From Hydractinia symbiolongicarpus (lineage: Eukaryota > Cnidaria > Hydrozoa > Anthoathecata > Hydractiniidae), in contig NC_079879.1 of the NCBI RefSeq assembly GCF_029227915.1, forward strand, positions 6,138,001 through 6,202,000: DNA of 64,000 nucleotides, given 5' to 3'. The notes beneath the pieces are model-generated. The model saw only the letters and a program-made list of their open reading frames with translations. It searched no databases and had not been told where the DNA came from. This document shows positions 10,051 through 22,952 of the stretch, piece by piece; the first letter of the stretch is position 1, and each line of letters starts with the position of its first letter. The position numbers and the translations under genes are program-made.

Positions 10051-11245
10051 TCATATGTTTGTAGTTCTTTGTTTATCACTTTTCATTCGATAAGACGTTC
10101 TGGGATGGACTTTTTTAGAGTTTTGAGTTCCTTGACGTTTTGGTTTTTTCGACGAACTATTTTTTTTAGGACTCTTTTGTGATAAGGCTGGCCTATTTGC
10201 ACTGGAAAGGTTATTTTTCTGTCGTGAGGTATTCTGTGGTTTAATTTCCTGCTGAGATGATTCTTCCGTAACTGAAAATTTCGGAAAAGGTAGAGTAGGT
10301 TTTCTATCTCTGTCCCTGTTTTGTCCACTATTAAATAGACTGAAATCAGCATCTTTAATGTCATCTCTTACATCGTCCTGCAAGATGTGTGGCGCTACAC
10401 GTGACGACTCTTTTTTAAGTCTTGCAGTACTCTTTATTTTCTTCCTGACGTTTTTATCATGTTTTGCTTTGTAACCAACCTGTTCTTTTTCATCATGTGA
10501 ATCATTTTCAATAACACTTTCTAAATGTCGAGCTAAATCAATAGCCCACGACTTACTTTCTTCGTTACTCAACTCAACTGGTACTAGGACTAGAGAACCT
10601 CTCTTGCATGAAAGAGGAGGTAATTCCATATCTCCGGGATGATTAGTAGGCGATTTGATACTATTTCTACGCATCGAAACTTTTCGACGAGAATTATTTT
10701 TTTGTCTATACGACGTTTCCGATGTAGGGCGGGTCTCTCCGCATTCATCCTCTTCATCGATGATGATTGGCATGGAGGTTTGTTCTTTTCTCTTAGTGGA
10801 TACTTTATATGAATCCAACACAGGCATAGAAACCCGACGTATTGTATTGATAGGCGCTAATACTGGCTTGGAACCGCGCCTTAATTCGGTTGTGGGATCC
10901 ATGTTGAAATACTGAGCAGGCACAGAACCGCGACGTAACACAGTTGAATTACCAAACTCGTCAAGAATTGGTGGAAACAAAGTATTTACTACCGGCATTG
11001 AACCACGGCGTGACATATCAATCGAGTGTTGATATTGGTAAGGAAGTAATTGTATACCATCTATAACTGGAGTAGATCTACGACGATTTCCATTTTGATC
11101 AAGGAGCGGTGGTAATCGTGGAGGAAGCTTCTTCAAATTGTTCTTAAACATTGGGTGGTCATACATTATCGTTGGGGTGGTGTCATCTATGTCATCAGTG
11201 TTGTTGTAAGTATCTGTTACTATTTGTTTACCGTCACTGTCCGTC
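10051..11245 (-). other. ADAM exon 27: cytoplasmic tail with repeated R-R-x-S-x-P motifs
   Basis: About 398 codons ending in the stop. The tail starts acidic (DDIDDTTPT), then has a proline-rich SH3-type stretch (LPPRLPPLL). Five motifs follow: RRRSTP, RRGSMP, RRGSVP, RRGSKP and RRVSMP, with the Ser at about 847, 872, 897, 915 and 929. Each fits a basophilic (PKA-like) kinase site and the R-x-x-pS-x-P mode of 14-3-3 binding. The first and third units also share PPxLDxxGN, so the array grew by duplication. The remainder is Lys/Arg/Ser-rich with no known domain. Confidence 0.9.
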
Positions 11246-14200
11246 CTAAAATATACAATAAGAGAGTATTGAATTCAAAGAAAATAGTAATAAATTTGTA
11301 TATGTGCAGTGAAAAAGTGAGAATTTTTAGAAACTATTTTATGTGTAAATGTTATTTATATAGTTAAATAATCTAATTTTCTGTTAAAAAGGCATGCAAA
11401 TTGTGTTTCTGATCATCCAGCCAATAAACCTAACCTAAATTAACTCTTAGATACCGAAACGAATTTTTCCTCCATGGATTTTCGAAGACATCTTTTGTCA
11501 TTGAGTGCGATTTCTGCCCACCTATTGCAAATTTGAGAAAGTTGAACACTGCTGGTAGACAATTTAATTTTTATCCACATAGGCTTGATTCTAATATCTC
11601 AAAGTAAATTGGCCTTGAGCTATGGCTAATAGATGACATGGCGGTGTTCCAGCCTTGTTCCATTTTTATGTAAAGGAATATTTTTTATGTAACTTTTTAA
11701 GTCATATCGTATATAACCTAAAATAATGAATACATAATGTACAGAATCATGTGGTTTTGTTGAGCGGTTAAGGATAGATCAGGGTTTAAATGTTTGATGA
11801 CGTCAGCAGCGACACGTCAAAAATTTTTCTAGCCATTGCTTTTATAATATAAACGTTAAATCACATATCAAATAAACACACCTTTTAAGTAATCGTTTTT
11901 GAAACATTTCTTTCACACGTTTTCGCTTTACTATAACCAATGCAACAACGATACATATAATGATACAGACAGCAACAATGGCTCCAACCAAGACTCCTAT
12001 GTTTCCTGAAAAATGAAAAATCAACGTATTTATCAAAGTTGTGTAAAACAAAGTTTTCATCATATTACGAAATTAATTTTCTAAAAAAAAATAAAAATTA
12101 TAATGTTAAAGCAAGTGTTTTTTACCTATTTTTTAATTCTTTTTAATTTTTTGCGTGTTTTTTTGACCTATTTTTGACTTTTTTTACTACTTCTTTTAAA
12201 CTCAGCCAATATTAATATTTTACCTTCTCCTGTTGAAGTAGGTGCTGTGCCTTCTAATGATGGTGTTGTATCCTCTTCAGTTGATTTCTTTGTAGTGGTC
12301 GTAGTGGTGGTCGTTGTAGTATCAGTTGTCGTCGTCATCTTCGTTGTCGTTGTCGTGGTTGTTGTTGTCGTTGTCGTTGTTGTTGTTGTAGTTGTTGGAA
12401 GTATGCATTCCATACCAGAATCAGCACTACCACCGTTGCCAGGTAATGCACAGTTTGGACACGCATATCCTGGTTTGCAATGACAATTCCCGTTATTGTT
12501 ACACACCTGCAAAGTTTTTGTGATAAAAATTAATATTATTATTATTTTTACTGTGCATAGAACGTTGCAAAAAGGGAAATTCACCAAGATCAATCCCCTA
12601 TCTACAATGGTATTGTTGCCAATGAAATTGCTTCTTATTCTTAGTAGCACCTGCAAAGGGTGTGAGGAAGAAGCACAAATAACTCTTTGACAAGTAATAC
12701 AAATTACAACGCATGTGATTCGGATTGAAAATATATTATTTGATTCAATGACGTTACTATATCATTTTTTTTTGCTTTGGTGTAATATTATACGCCATAC
12801 TTTATTGTTGTACCAAGTTTCATGACATGAGCACTAAATTTCTAGAAAAACTCAAAATTTTTGCCTTAATAAGGGAAATCCAACTAAAGTCTATTTTAAA
12901 AAAAATTCGCGTTTTTTTTAATCCAATGACGTCAATAAATTATGAATTATTTGTATGAAGATAAGTTCTAACTATGTCGCGGCTCACTCCTGACTGCAAC
13001 CTAAGCAGTTGATGATGGCAGCGCGCAGCACTTTCAAAAAAAAATTGTTATAATGACAAACACTTACACCACCATTCAAACATTCATTTTGACATGGGAT
13101 GATGTTTGTGGACAATGATGACACTTTTTTGCATTTTTTCTCGTGACAAATCTGAAAGAAAATGTAGCGGTGATAAATACCATTTAAAAATTTTACGGTT
13201 TTTAACTCACTCGTCATAACGTAACTTCCACCATTTCAAATTTAATCGAAAAAAGAATTGTTACAGAGAATTTGTGTACCATCTAAATGTCGATTTTTTA
13301 AAAAAAATTTTATTTAAATAATTCTACATACTCTTCCATCAGCACATCGTGTTCCACTCTTCACAACTGTAGGATCTTTAATGTCGTAACCAAGAAACGT
13401 AGACCCCCCTCTAAAATCGTCAAGACAATAAATTTTGACTCTGGACTTAATATTTGTATATAGTTGTATATAGATGAAGTACAACTTTTTTTGTTCCCTT
13501 TTTTTCAAATATAAAGAGAAATAGTGTAAAATAATATGGCCTTTCCATTAAACTATAGTCAGTTGTGTGTTTTTCAAAATTACCAAAATTTAACCTTACC
13601 TACAGAAAACAGTAGTACCTTCTACACCAAAATAAAAATTCGACATTTTTCTATTACTACCAATAATTGGAAAGGTGGGAAGATTTTCTCCTGTGCATTG
13701 TAAATAACCACATTTAACATCCCTAGAAAAGAAAAGAAAACCAATAAATTCTATTTTTAATCAGTTTGGCAGTTTAGATAGTGTATAAACTCTCATTTTT
13801 GATTCAGTTCTAAAATTTAATCCTGCTATTGTTTAATGAGGCCTTGTGGAAAAAATAAACTGTGGACACAAGTTAAAACAAGTTGAAACAAGTTGAAACA
13901 AGTTGAAACAAGGTGAAGCAAGTTGAAACAAGTTGAAACAAGTTGAAGCAAGTTGAAACAAGTTGAAACAAGTTGAAACAAGTTGAAACAAGTTGAAACA
14001 AGTTGAAACAAGTTGAAAAAATAGCTAGACGTCGTAGTTATAACCGAAAAACAAACACATATTAATAAAATAATGGCTTTACACAATGACGAGTCGTTGA
14101 GACGTCTCGTTTATTCGAATACAAATTCAGAAACTTACTCTGGTAGACATTTTACATAATTTCCTTCATAATCCGTCCCGCAGTTACCAAAATCATTTGC

Positions 14201-17200
14201 TTGAACATTTAAATTAGCATAACAAGCATCGTCACCTTTATAGGCGTCTAAAATTTAATACTATTATTTATTTGGTGTCATGCATCAAAGATAGTACTTA
14301 ATTTCTAAGGTATCTTGAGGATACAAAAATATTGACGAAACTTGCACAATATTAAGATGTGTGCACAATGTTTAATCTAGGGTGTAATTTAACGACTTAC
14401 TCAGCCCCCAAAAACTTTTACATTGTTCGGTATACGACGGACTGCATACACCTTCCCAACAATAACCCTACAAATGAGAAATACAGTAGTGGACAACCAG
14501 TAAAAAAGTTGGTACTGTTGTTTTATTTTTTTGAACAAATATACTTTGACCAGGTCTACATTTATCGTCCGACAATCGACAGACATTTTTTGAATCAATT
14601 TAACCTTTAAAGTTGGATAGAAAATTTAAAACATAAATATGTCAGAATTTTCGAACAATAAACCAATATTCTAGCTACATCTCATTATGAATGGAGGACC
14701 TCGTTATAAATGGAGGGCATAGTTATAAATGGAGGGCCTATGGGTAAATTTTAATTTTCCGCAACCTTTCTTAAATTCTTACCAAAATAATTTGCAGTTC
14801 TCGCAAATACTGGAGCAAAGTACAAGGCTACAATCATGGACTAAAAATATTGAAACAGGACGGTTAATTTTAAGTTCCACCGCCACTAGTACTCACCGTG
14901 GTTGTTCCTTTACAAAAGCCGCACATTTTAAACTTGTAAATGTAGGTTAATAGCTTGAATCTGAAAGACACTAATTGTTGCTAACGTCAGCACGACAATT
15001 TTTTGATATCGTGACCCAAAGAATGCCACTAGTAAATTTTTCACGGTTTCTACATGACATAAATTCCTTCTGTCCGTGTTTGAAAACTGACTTAAAACAG
15101 ACTTTGTTTCTTAATTTTAAAATTTTCCCTGGTTGTTGATGCAAGGGGTAGAAATTAAAAACGCTGCTGCGCGTGACAAAACGGGCAATTTTTCTGAACA
15201 AAGTTTTGCAAATATTAGTCACTAGTTCGTGAATCTTATTTGGTTTGATAAAAAAGAAAAATAAGTCAGAATAAAAAGTAAACCTACGGTGTTGTTTGAA
15301 CACGATAAAAAATCTTGCTTGTAAAAATTAGCCGGACACTAAACAAATGACACACGTAAAAATATAACATTCGCACTCTAAAGTGTCACATAAATCTCTT
15401 CCCCCCGTTTGTCAATTTCTGGATTTTTCTTTACTAGAAACAACCATGTACTAATGTTTCTCAAGCTCCAGTAGTGTTTTTCCCTTAATTCTCTTTTTAA
15501 GCCAAAACAAGAACTGAAGATGAAATAAATAATTTTACCAGGTGAGATGAGCCAGTACAATATTCCTCAAGGTCACACTCACTCATTAAATTTCTGCACA
15601 GTGAGCCTCTAGGTTTAAACTAAGTAAAAAAGAAAGAAAACGATATATATTATATTGAATTGTCCTTAAAAACATGGACGTTTGTGTTTCAAAGAAATTG
15701 CAAAGCAGAGAAAAAAAGCCTGGGGACATTTGATTTTAGCTTACGCGACAGTTTTCACAACATCTCCCTGAACTGCATTCTGCATCTCCTAACAACGTAC
15801 AGCTGGTTGCATTGCAACAGGAATCTTTACATTCCTAAAAATAAGCATACTGTTACAACAAATAACAACAATAAAAACGATAAAACATACATAAAGAACA
15901 ACAACATAAAAAAGAACAGCTCACAACACAAAACAAAAACAAACATCAAATGAATATCAAAGCAAACAACTCTAACAATAATTTGTGATACACTGGAAAA
16001 AGATAACTAAGGAAAAAGCAAACACGAATTACAACAAAATGCATCTACAAACTGACTTCAACAGTTCCGCAGTCACAATATTCTCCTTCTTCTAAAAAAC
16101 CATTTCCACAAACAGGATCGCCATATAACTAGAAAAATAAATAAAATGACAACATAATTAGTTGTCAATTTAAGCAATAAAAAAGAAATATAACTACGTA
16201 GAAGAGTTTAAAAGTGTAACAAAAACAGACATTGACACAAAGTGTAAAAACGTTCCTACCTTTGTTGGTACATCAAACAAGCATTGATATTTTCCGTTTG
16301 CAGTTATGTCATCAAATTTATTACGAGTGCAATCTGTGAAACCATTTGCAGGTGTCCAACTATGGGAACAAAATTATCAATAAGATCATGACTAATACTT
16401 TGTGAGAATAAAAGAGAGGAACCATAACAATAGTTAGAGATTAGGGATCTTTGGGTTTTGAGTTCTTCAGGACAATTAAAAAGAAATGGCATTTCTCCTC
16501 GTGGCATTGCTTGCGTAATGCTCTTAAATCTAACAATGACTGTTTTTCTGTAACAAATTGACATTGTGAAAAATGCTAAAAATTATAACAAAAATTAGAT
16601 GGTGTGATATGTAAAAAGTGGGACAGGAAATTAAAAAATAACTAAACTCGTCGTATGGCTATTCACTTCAACGTTCCGGACGGGGTTATGAATGTTTTCA
16701 AACAAAGAAATATCATAATGCTGAGACTGCAAAATAAATTTTTTATTTTAGCTAAAATAAGAATTATCTTAGATATGACGTCATTAAATATTTTAAGTTA
16801 CCTGACGTAAGAATTCATTACACATGGTGTAACCTGACAGACACACCACCAGCCTGTGTAAAAACGAGACAAAAAAAATTCGCTTTAAAGTTACAGAAAA
16901 GTATCATCGTCCTGTGTTTCATTGTTATTCTTTAGACATTGCAACATGCATTGGTAGATATGTTTGTTAAGATAACGTTCTCAGAACTTACTGTTATGTA
17001 TAAATCCCAAGTTATGTCCCAACTCATGAGCTATAGTGCTTGCTGTAACTCCTGCGTTTCCAATGTCCTAAATCGTGACAAAATATGTTGAAAAATAATT
17101 AAATTCAAGATTATTCGTATAACTACAACGCCATGTTCCTGAAGTAACTTTTAGCTACATTTTCCTGGATTTTTTTCATGCCACGTTTTAACACTATTAC

Positions 17201-20200
17201 TATTTAGATATTTCATATAGGGGAGTATAATTGCAAGAATAATCATTCTGAATTCATGTATTACCTGAACGAAAGCAGAAGATGAATCCGTACACATTGT
17301 ACCAACTGCAGCTAAGCCAACCAACGAACCTTCTTGGTCAATACCCCTGTAAAAATGTTATTGTGGCGATAAAAGAAAATTGTTATAGACACTGTCGTAA
17401 TCATTTAAATATTAGTCGATTTTTTTTATAACAGTAGCTGCACCTTGCCTGCTACTGCGCCAAATACTACTGAAATCTCTTCGCACAAAGGAACCTAGAA
17501 ATCGCAATGCCCGAAATTTTTGCTGCGCCCAAAACTCACGATTATTATTTTCGCAGGCTAACATTTAGTTGAATCACACGTACAGAGTAGTGTGATATGT
17601 TAGTTAACCCTTTTGTCGCGGCGTTCGCGGGGCTATTTTAAACACTTTGGATGCAAATTAAGATAAATATGCGCCTTTGACTGGATTCAAAAACTATTTC
17701 GACACGAAAATATTATGTTGTTGTTGTGAGAGTAAAAAACTTGTTCATTGTGAAATTTTTATTTTAAAAAACAACATCGTATTCAGACATAAAAGTTAAA
17801 ATTTTTATTTTTATCGAGGATGCAGTTCATGTTGATTTTTTACAATGTTTTTCTTCTACACGCTTTTTTGCACGACTCATCTTTGCAATCTTGTAATACG
17901 AAGGTTTGATTAGCCCTCTATAAGCCGTAGTTATTTAACAGCAAAAACAAGAAAAAGAATGTAGCCCTAACTTTTTATTCCTTCTTTATTCTTTTATTTT
18001 TTCTCTTTTTATTATAGTTTTGTATAGGTTCAACACATTTTTCTAATTATTTACATATTTACACCAATTCCACAATTCTCAGGACTTTGCGTTCGTCATT
18101 GCAGAAAGAAAATAAGCCTACACTACATTTATATCTCGAACCCAGCTCTGTTTTGGATTTCCGTGGACTCACTTTCCAAATTTTTTTGCCATTCTGGCGT
18201 TCTGGATTTGCTGTGAAGCCAGGTTACGTTTTGTTACGTTATGTTGTTATCTTGTTCGAAATTCAACCGAAACTCCTTATGAAGAAAGTCAAAGACAGAC
18301 AAGACAAATAATCAAATAATTAACTTCGTTTTAGGGAAAAATATATGACAAATTGGTTACATTTACATAGGATCTTCCCGATACCTATGTGGGATGGACT
18401 AACTAATTACATGTCATCTGCCATCTACTTACGTGAGTAATTGAGCATTGTCATGCTTTCCTTGTCTATTGATGACTAATTCTGCCAAATTATATTTGTT
18501 AAATATATTAAGGTTACTGCTTGTGATGTTAGTGATCGTAATGACGTTACGTATGTTCCATATATCAAGCGAAATGATCGCTATCCGTACGTTTATAGTT
18601 CTGTAAATCTAAAAATAAAGCAGGTCGAGAAAAATTTGAATTATATCTTGCCGACACAAAAATGTTATTATCTGCAGGTTTAATTTTTAATCTGTTTCTT
18701 AGCTTGAAAGGATACAATTTGGTACAAATATGTGTACAGTGACACTGCTGTGGCACTTACCCACCTTGCGTTGCGACCTGTGCAGTAAAACAGACATATT
18801 CAAACTACTTACAAAATCCATGTGGTTTATAATCTTCATAATCTTTGTAACGCTTTTTTCCATGCTACCTTGACTTGTATACTAAGAAAAATAAACAGAG
18901 CTAAATCAATAGATTTCAACAAAATCCTTTGTGAAATAATTAAATTCTCTAATAAAGAAGAGTAAGGGATTATGTAAGAGAAGTTAAATAACAGTATAAT
19001 ATTTTTGACTGAATGTCACGTGATCACTTACGTATGTTTTATCAGCCACAAATGCGATAGTGATGTACTTTGTTTGATTGACGAGAAAATTACCATCTAT
19101 GTTGCGTCGAAACTGAGAATGAGGAATTATGTTAACATTTTTATTGTTTTGCATACTTTTTTTTCAAGAATAATGTTTTTTCGTTTCAACAGTCTTATGG
19201 TTTATTAAACATAAATATTCTTATAGAACATATTGTTATAAAAAGCGTGTATATTTCCACGCAAAACTTCTTTATTAGCCGAGACGGTGAGACGTATCGC
19301 CGTCCGATGTCAGAAAAAAGACAAGAAGCCCTGGGGACAAGGTTGATTTGTTACTATTATCAGCTATTTATTGTTACGAAAATGCGCTTTTTCAAACCAC
19401 GTTCATAAGAAAGTGAACTTGTTGCTCGTTGTTCTTGTTGTTTTAGTAAGAAAACAAGTTATTATCAAAAGAAGCTTGTTGTTCGTATACTTTATCCAAA
19501 TAGTATTTAACGATAACAAAATCATATTATAAGTTAGATACCCGAATGTTGTTTTTCAGCTTTTGAGGAACCATTCTAGACAGCATATCGATCTCTATAA
19601 AAGTTAGTTAATGGTAATAAATATATGATACTAATCATATATAACGAAAGAATTCGCAGCTTTAATTACTGTAAAGTTTGTATTTAAACATACTCATTGC
19701 TTTGTTGGTTTTGACGTCTTTACTTTTGAAGACAATATGTCGACCATGTTTATCCTATAAATACAAATACTTTTTTGCCAATGTGAATTCAGGTTTACTA
19801 TTTTTGCACTAAAAGGGAATAAAAAGTGCTGACTCACATTCAATGGTTCGATAAACACATTCTCTCCAGTGCTTGTAACAATTCTTCCACTAAAACATAT
19901 GCAGACGATTTTATAAAGTGAACTAAAAGCAAATGATGATATTTCTAACATATACCTGATTTGCACAAATTTTGGAGAGTACTAAATTGGGTGATTTTCG
20001 CGATTTTGTTTTAAAATCGCTAAATTAAGTGCTGATATAATTTATTTTTTTTCGTTTACAGCCAAAAAATTGTGTCAAGAGATATTAGATTGAATGACTT
20101 TTTGTTTAATATAAAGCATGCTTTTGTTTAAAAAATTGTTTTTTATTTTTCCTGTTCTCTAAAAACATTTAAAATAAAATTTGTAAGCAACGTAAAAAAT

Positions 20201-22952
20201 GAAAGAAAATATTTGCATCGCCAATTTAAATACACGTCAAGTTTAAGTCAAAATGGTCATAGCCAAATTAAATGCACGCCAAATTGGTACGAATAAGGCA
20301 ACTTGGAAAAAATAACTGTTTCCCATTTTATTTCACTACTGAATATAAAAAAACTGTTCGTTATGTTACTTACGACAAACCACCTTCACAAATACTTATC
20401 GCTGCCCTTGAGTTCGTCTCCAATAGTCGACCATGGTAATGACATTTTTTTAATATCGGCTAAGAAGGTTAATTGATATAAAATGGAACAGTAAAGTATT
20501 TAAACGTTCACATAGTAACAAAAAATATAAAGAAATTACCTTTTCGACTTTGTTTTTACCGTTGCGAGTTTGGTATGTTAAGGTAAAGTCTGGATGAACA
20601 AGACGCCTAAAATGCAAAAAGATATTGTATGATTACGGTAGTTCCATTGTCTGTACAACTCATAATGGCGGAATCACCACTAAAAACAAAAAGAACGAAA
20701 AATGACAACCGAACCAAATATGTTTGAACAGAAACATTATTAGATATTGTTTATTATTATTCAACATAAAAACAAATGAACTGTCAAGTGAGAATGATTT
20801 AACCTGTTAAGCTGTAAAAACAAATGGTATTTCTTTAACTTCGTGTGTAAAATGAATTCCAGATCCTCACCATTAACATGTTTCTGTGAACACAAATTAT
20901 TACATCATAAGTTAGAACAAATTTTTTGGCGTAACAACAAAATCAATAAAATGTTCATTGACGAAGAGTTTTCTGCTGATTGTACAGTTTGAAATTCTTA
21001 GTATAGTTTTTTAAACACAGGTTTTGTTTATACGATTTTCCAGAAGTATATCTTAAAAGGATTACAAATAGCTATAGATTTTGAAATAAAAAAAGCGACG
21101 AAATTGATTACAATTTATGATAAACTACATGCATCAGTTGTCTTAAATTTAAATGGTTAATGAATATTTCAGAACTTGAAAAAATTTGAAAAGGGATTTT
21201 GAAGCCTCTGGTCCAACTGAAACTGTCATTATTAGATATAGCGATGTCCTTAGTAAACATTTTGTTTGTAAGTATTTTTTTGAAAGAGTGAGTCTTTTGT
21301 TATTCTTTATAAATTTAGTAAAACAGTATCAGCTATTGAAATAATGGTTTGATTCCTTTCTTTTATTCCTCAGCGATTGACATCGACTGAAAAGTAACAT
21401 AGTAGGGGCGACAATGAACATAAATTCAAAGATACCTGGACTGCTCTTCTCCAGCGATGATGTTTTCCGCTTTTACTGACAACAATTGGTTCCACAATGT
21501 CGTAGGCGCGTAGATCTGATAACGCAGGGTATTCTAAAACGGGTATTATTTTGAATCATGTGATTACCCAAAACACAAACAATGAATGTTAATGCATAAA
21601 ATGTGAATGTATCCTATGTTAGTACTGCGCAACCTGTATAAAGTGTGAACGTACCCTAAGTTAGTACCGCGTGACTTACATAAAGTGTGAACGTATCCTA
21701 AGTTAGTACCGCGTGGCTTACATAAAGTGTGATCATATCCTATATTAGTACTGCGCGACCTATATAAAGTGTCAACTTATCCTATGTTAGTACTGCGCGA
21801 CCTAAATAAAGTGCGAGCGTAATGTCAAAACAGAAGGAGACATATTAGAAGGAAAAGATTCTTATATTTAAATAAGTTGTGACCACGACATAAAAGTCAT
21901 TGCTTATAATACAAAAGGATACATTTGAAAAAAATTATAAAAATTACTATATATATATATAAATGTTATAATTAAAAGCTCCTTGAACATCTAACATTTA
22001 AAAAGTACGTTTGTCCTGCATGGGAAATATGTGTAAAGATCATGTACATTGTTATGTCCAGTGCTGACATCATCATAATGGAAATACAAATATTTCCTGA
22101 AATGTATGTAAGCGAGTGCGATATTATGCATGGTTGATCTACAAAAATGGATTATGATATTGAGGATGACTATTTGTAATCCCTTTTCTGTATTGATGGT
22201 ATTAATAAATAATGTTAAGTCACTTGAAGAATACTATTCCAGCCAGTAATTTTAAGAACTCTATGTGGCCGGGAAAGGCGAGGGGAGGGGGTTAAACGTA
22301 CGATCCCCCCAAACACCCCCATTTCCGAAAGTAACAAAGTAGACATAGTATCGTCTCGTCTTTGTTATTGGTGGAAACTTAGGAGAGAAAAAATCTGGGT
22401 GACGTCATTTAGTCTAAGATGACGTCACCCGACCATTACCAAACCCGAAAAAAAATAGCGTGGTAGGTGGGGATTTTCCTTTGGCCCCGACCGAATAGGG
22501 TTTAATTTAAGGATGCAAAAAAAACAGTCACATAATGTGAGTTTTGAATCTTCAACTTTTGTAAGAAGCTAAATTGTTCAAGAATACCATTTCCTGAATT
22601 TTTTGTCGGTTGAATAACCTGCTATATAAATATTGTGTTTTTTTCTACTTTCGCATTTTATAGGTTTGAGTTAGTGAGTGTAAAATTGTCTATCCAATTT
22701 GCCATTTCTTTTTGTTTTCTCAGACCATTTAGTTGCACTAAAGGCTTCAGTTGAAGATGTCAAACATTAATTAATAATAAATCTTTTCAAAAAATTCTGA
22801 ATATGTGTATGGCGTTAGATCCACAATTATTCTCTACTAAAAAATTCAACTTAAAACTATTTAAATTCGTTATAAAAAATCAAACCTGCAATGGTGCAAT
22901 GGGCAAAGATGAACAAAACATATATCATAAACGGCTGCTTGATTTTTTCCAT
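10051..22952 (-). CDS. ADAM-family transmembrane metalloprotease-disintegrin, 27 exons, complete
   Basis: Exons (5' to 3', minus strand): 22886-22952, 21436-21533, 20804-20883, 20540-20606, 20374-20459, 19838-19889, 19694-19754, 19542-19594, 19032-19112, 18813-18881, 18433-18608, 17265-17346, 16992-17067, 16802-16853, 16260-16359, 16057-16128, 15745-15834, 15539-15619, 14897-14953 (tentative), 14401-14467, 14139-14247, 13600-13722, 13332-13410, 13068-13151, 12224-12506, 11882-12005, 10051-11245. All splice phases agree; the model gives about 1187 aa. Domains: signal peptide 1-22; prodomain to a furin-type R-F-R-R site (188-191); reprolysin domain with HDNAQLLT, HELGHNLGFIH (zinc His338, 342, 348; Glu339) and a CVMN Met-turn; disintegrin from about 403 (VCGNGFLEEGEYCDCG, ECDLEEYC); Cys-rich to about 650; EGF (CNNNGNCHCKPGY); Thr-rich stalk; TM about 751-774; 413-aa cytoplasmic tail. 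ADAMs shed ectodomains of membrane proteins and bind integrins. A meltrin-like (ADAM9/12/19) type is likely but unproven. No Cys is seen at the usual cysteine-switch position. Confidence 0.93.
12224..12506 (-). other. ADAM exon 25: EGF-like module and threonine-repeat stalk
   Basis: The exon opens with the ADAM EGF signature (CNNNGNCHCKPGY then GNGGSADSG). A run of 18 Thr, KM and further Thr blocks follow, encoded by mixed ACA/ACG/ACT codons. A mucin-like O-glycosylated stalk just outside the membrane is the natural reading. The repeat may vary in length between alleles. Confidence 0.9.
13868..14019. repeat. 10-bp tandem repeat (CAAGTTGAAA)n in an ADAM intron
   Basis: About 15 copies of ACAAGTTGAA with few variants (AGGTGAAGC, AGTTGAAGC). 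Intronic to the ADAM gene, between exons 21 and 22. Confidence 0.9.
14685..14737. repeat. Short tandem repeat of about 22 bp in an ADAM intron
   Basis: Two to three imperfect copies of TATAAATGGAGGGC separated by similar spacers. Confidence 0.6.
16992..17067 (-). other. ADAM exon 13: zinc-binding active site
   Basis: This exon encodes HELGHNLGFIHN, the HExxHxxGxxH zinc motif of reprolysins. All three His and the catalytic Glu are present, so the enzyme is predicted active. The residue after the third His is Asn where the family usually has Asp. The next exon (16802-16853) supplies CVMN, the Met-turn. Confidence 0.95.
21598..21830. repeat. 42-bp minisatellite in ADAM intron 1
   Basis: About 5.5 copies of AAAGTGTGAACGTATCCTA followed by AGTTAGTACCGCGTGACTTA. 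Copies alternate between CCGCGTG and CTGCGCG variants, suggesting two sub-families of unit. Confidence 0.85.
22397..22430. promoter_or_regulatory. Palindrome holding two cAMP-response elements (CRE) in ADAM intron 1
   Basis: Near-perfect dyad: GGGTGACGTCAT at the left and ATGACGTCACCC at the right around a 10-base centre. Each arm contains the full CREB/ATF octamer TGACGTCA (22400-22407 and 22420-22427). It lies about 520 bases downstream of the first coding exon. Single TGACGTCA sites also occur near 11798, 12927, 16777 and 62336. Function is inferred from the motif only. Confidence 0.4.

Noticed and set aside
12247-12483. Valine-rich open frame on the plus strand
   Set aside because: It is the antisense of the Thr-repeat stalk of the ADAM gene.
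13868-14019. CRISPR-like array
   Set aside because: The 10-bp units have no spacers and lie in an intron of an animal gene; it is a minisatellite. The same reasoning applies to the other tandem arrays in the window.
16650-16726. Extra ADAM exon between exons 14 and 15
   Set aside because: It has an acceptor and one open frame, but that frame does not match the phase of exon 14 at its good GTAACT donor; exon 14 joins 16359 directly in phase with the expected disintegrin-side sequence. It could still be a rare alternative exon.
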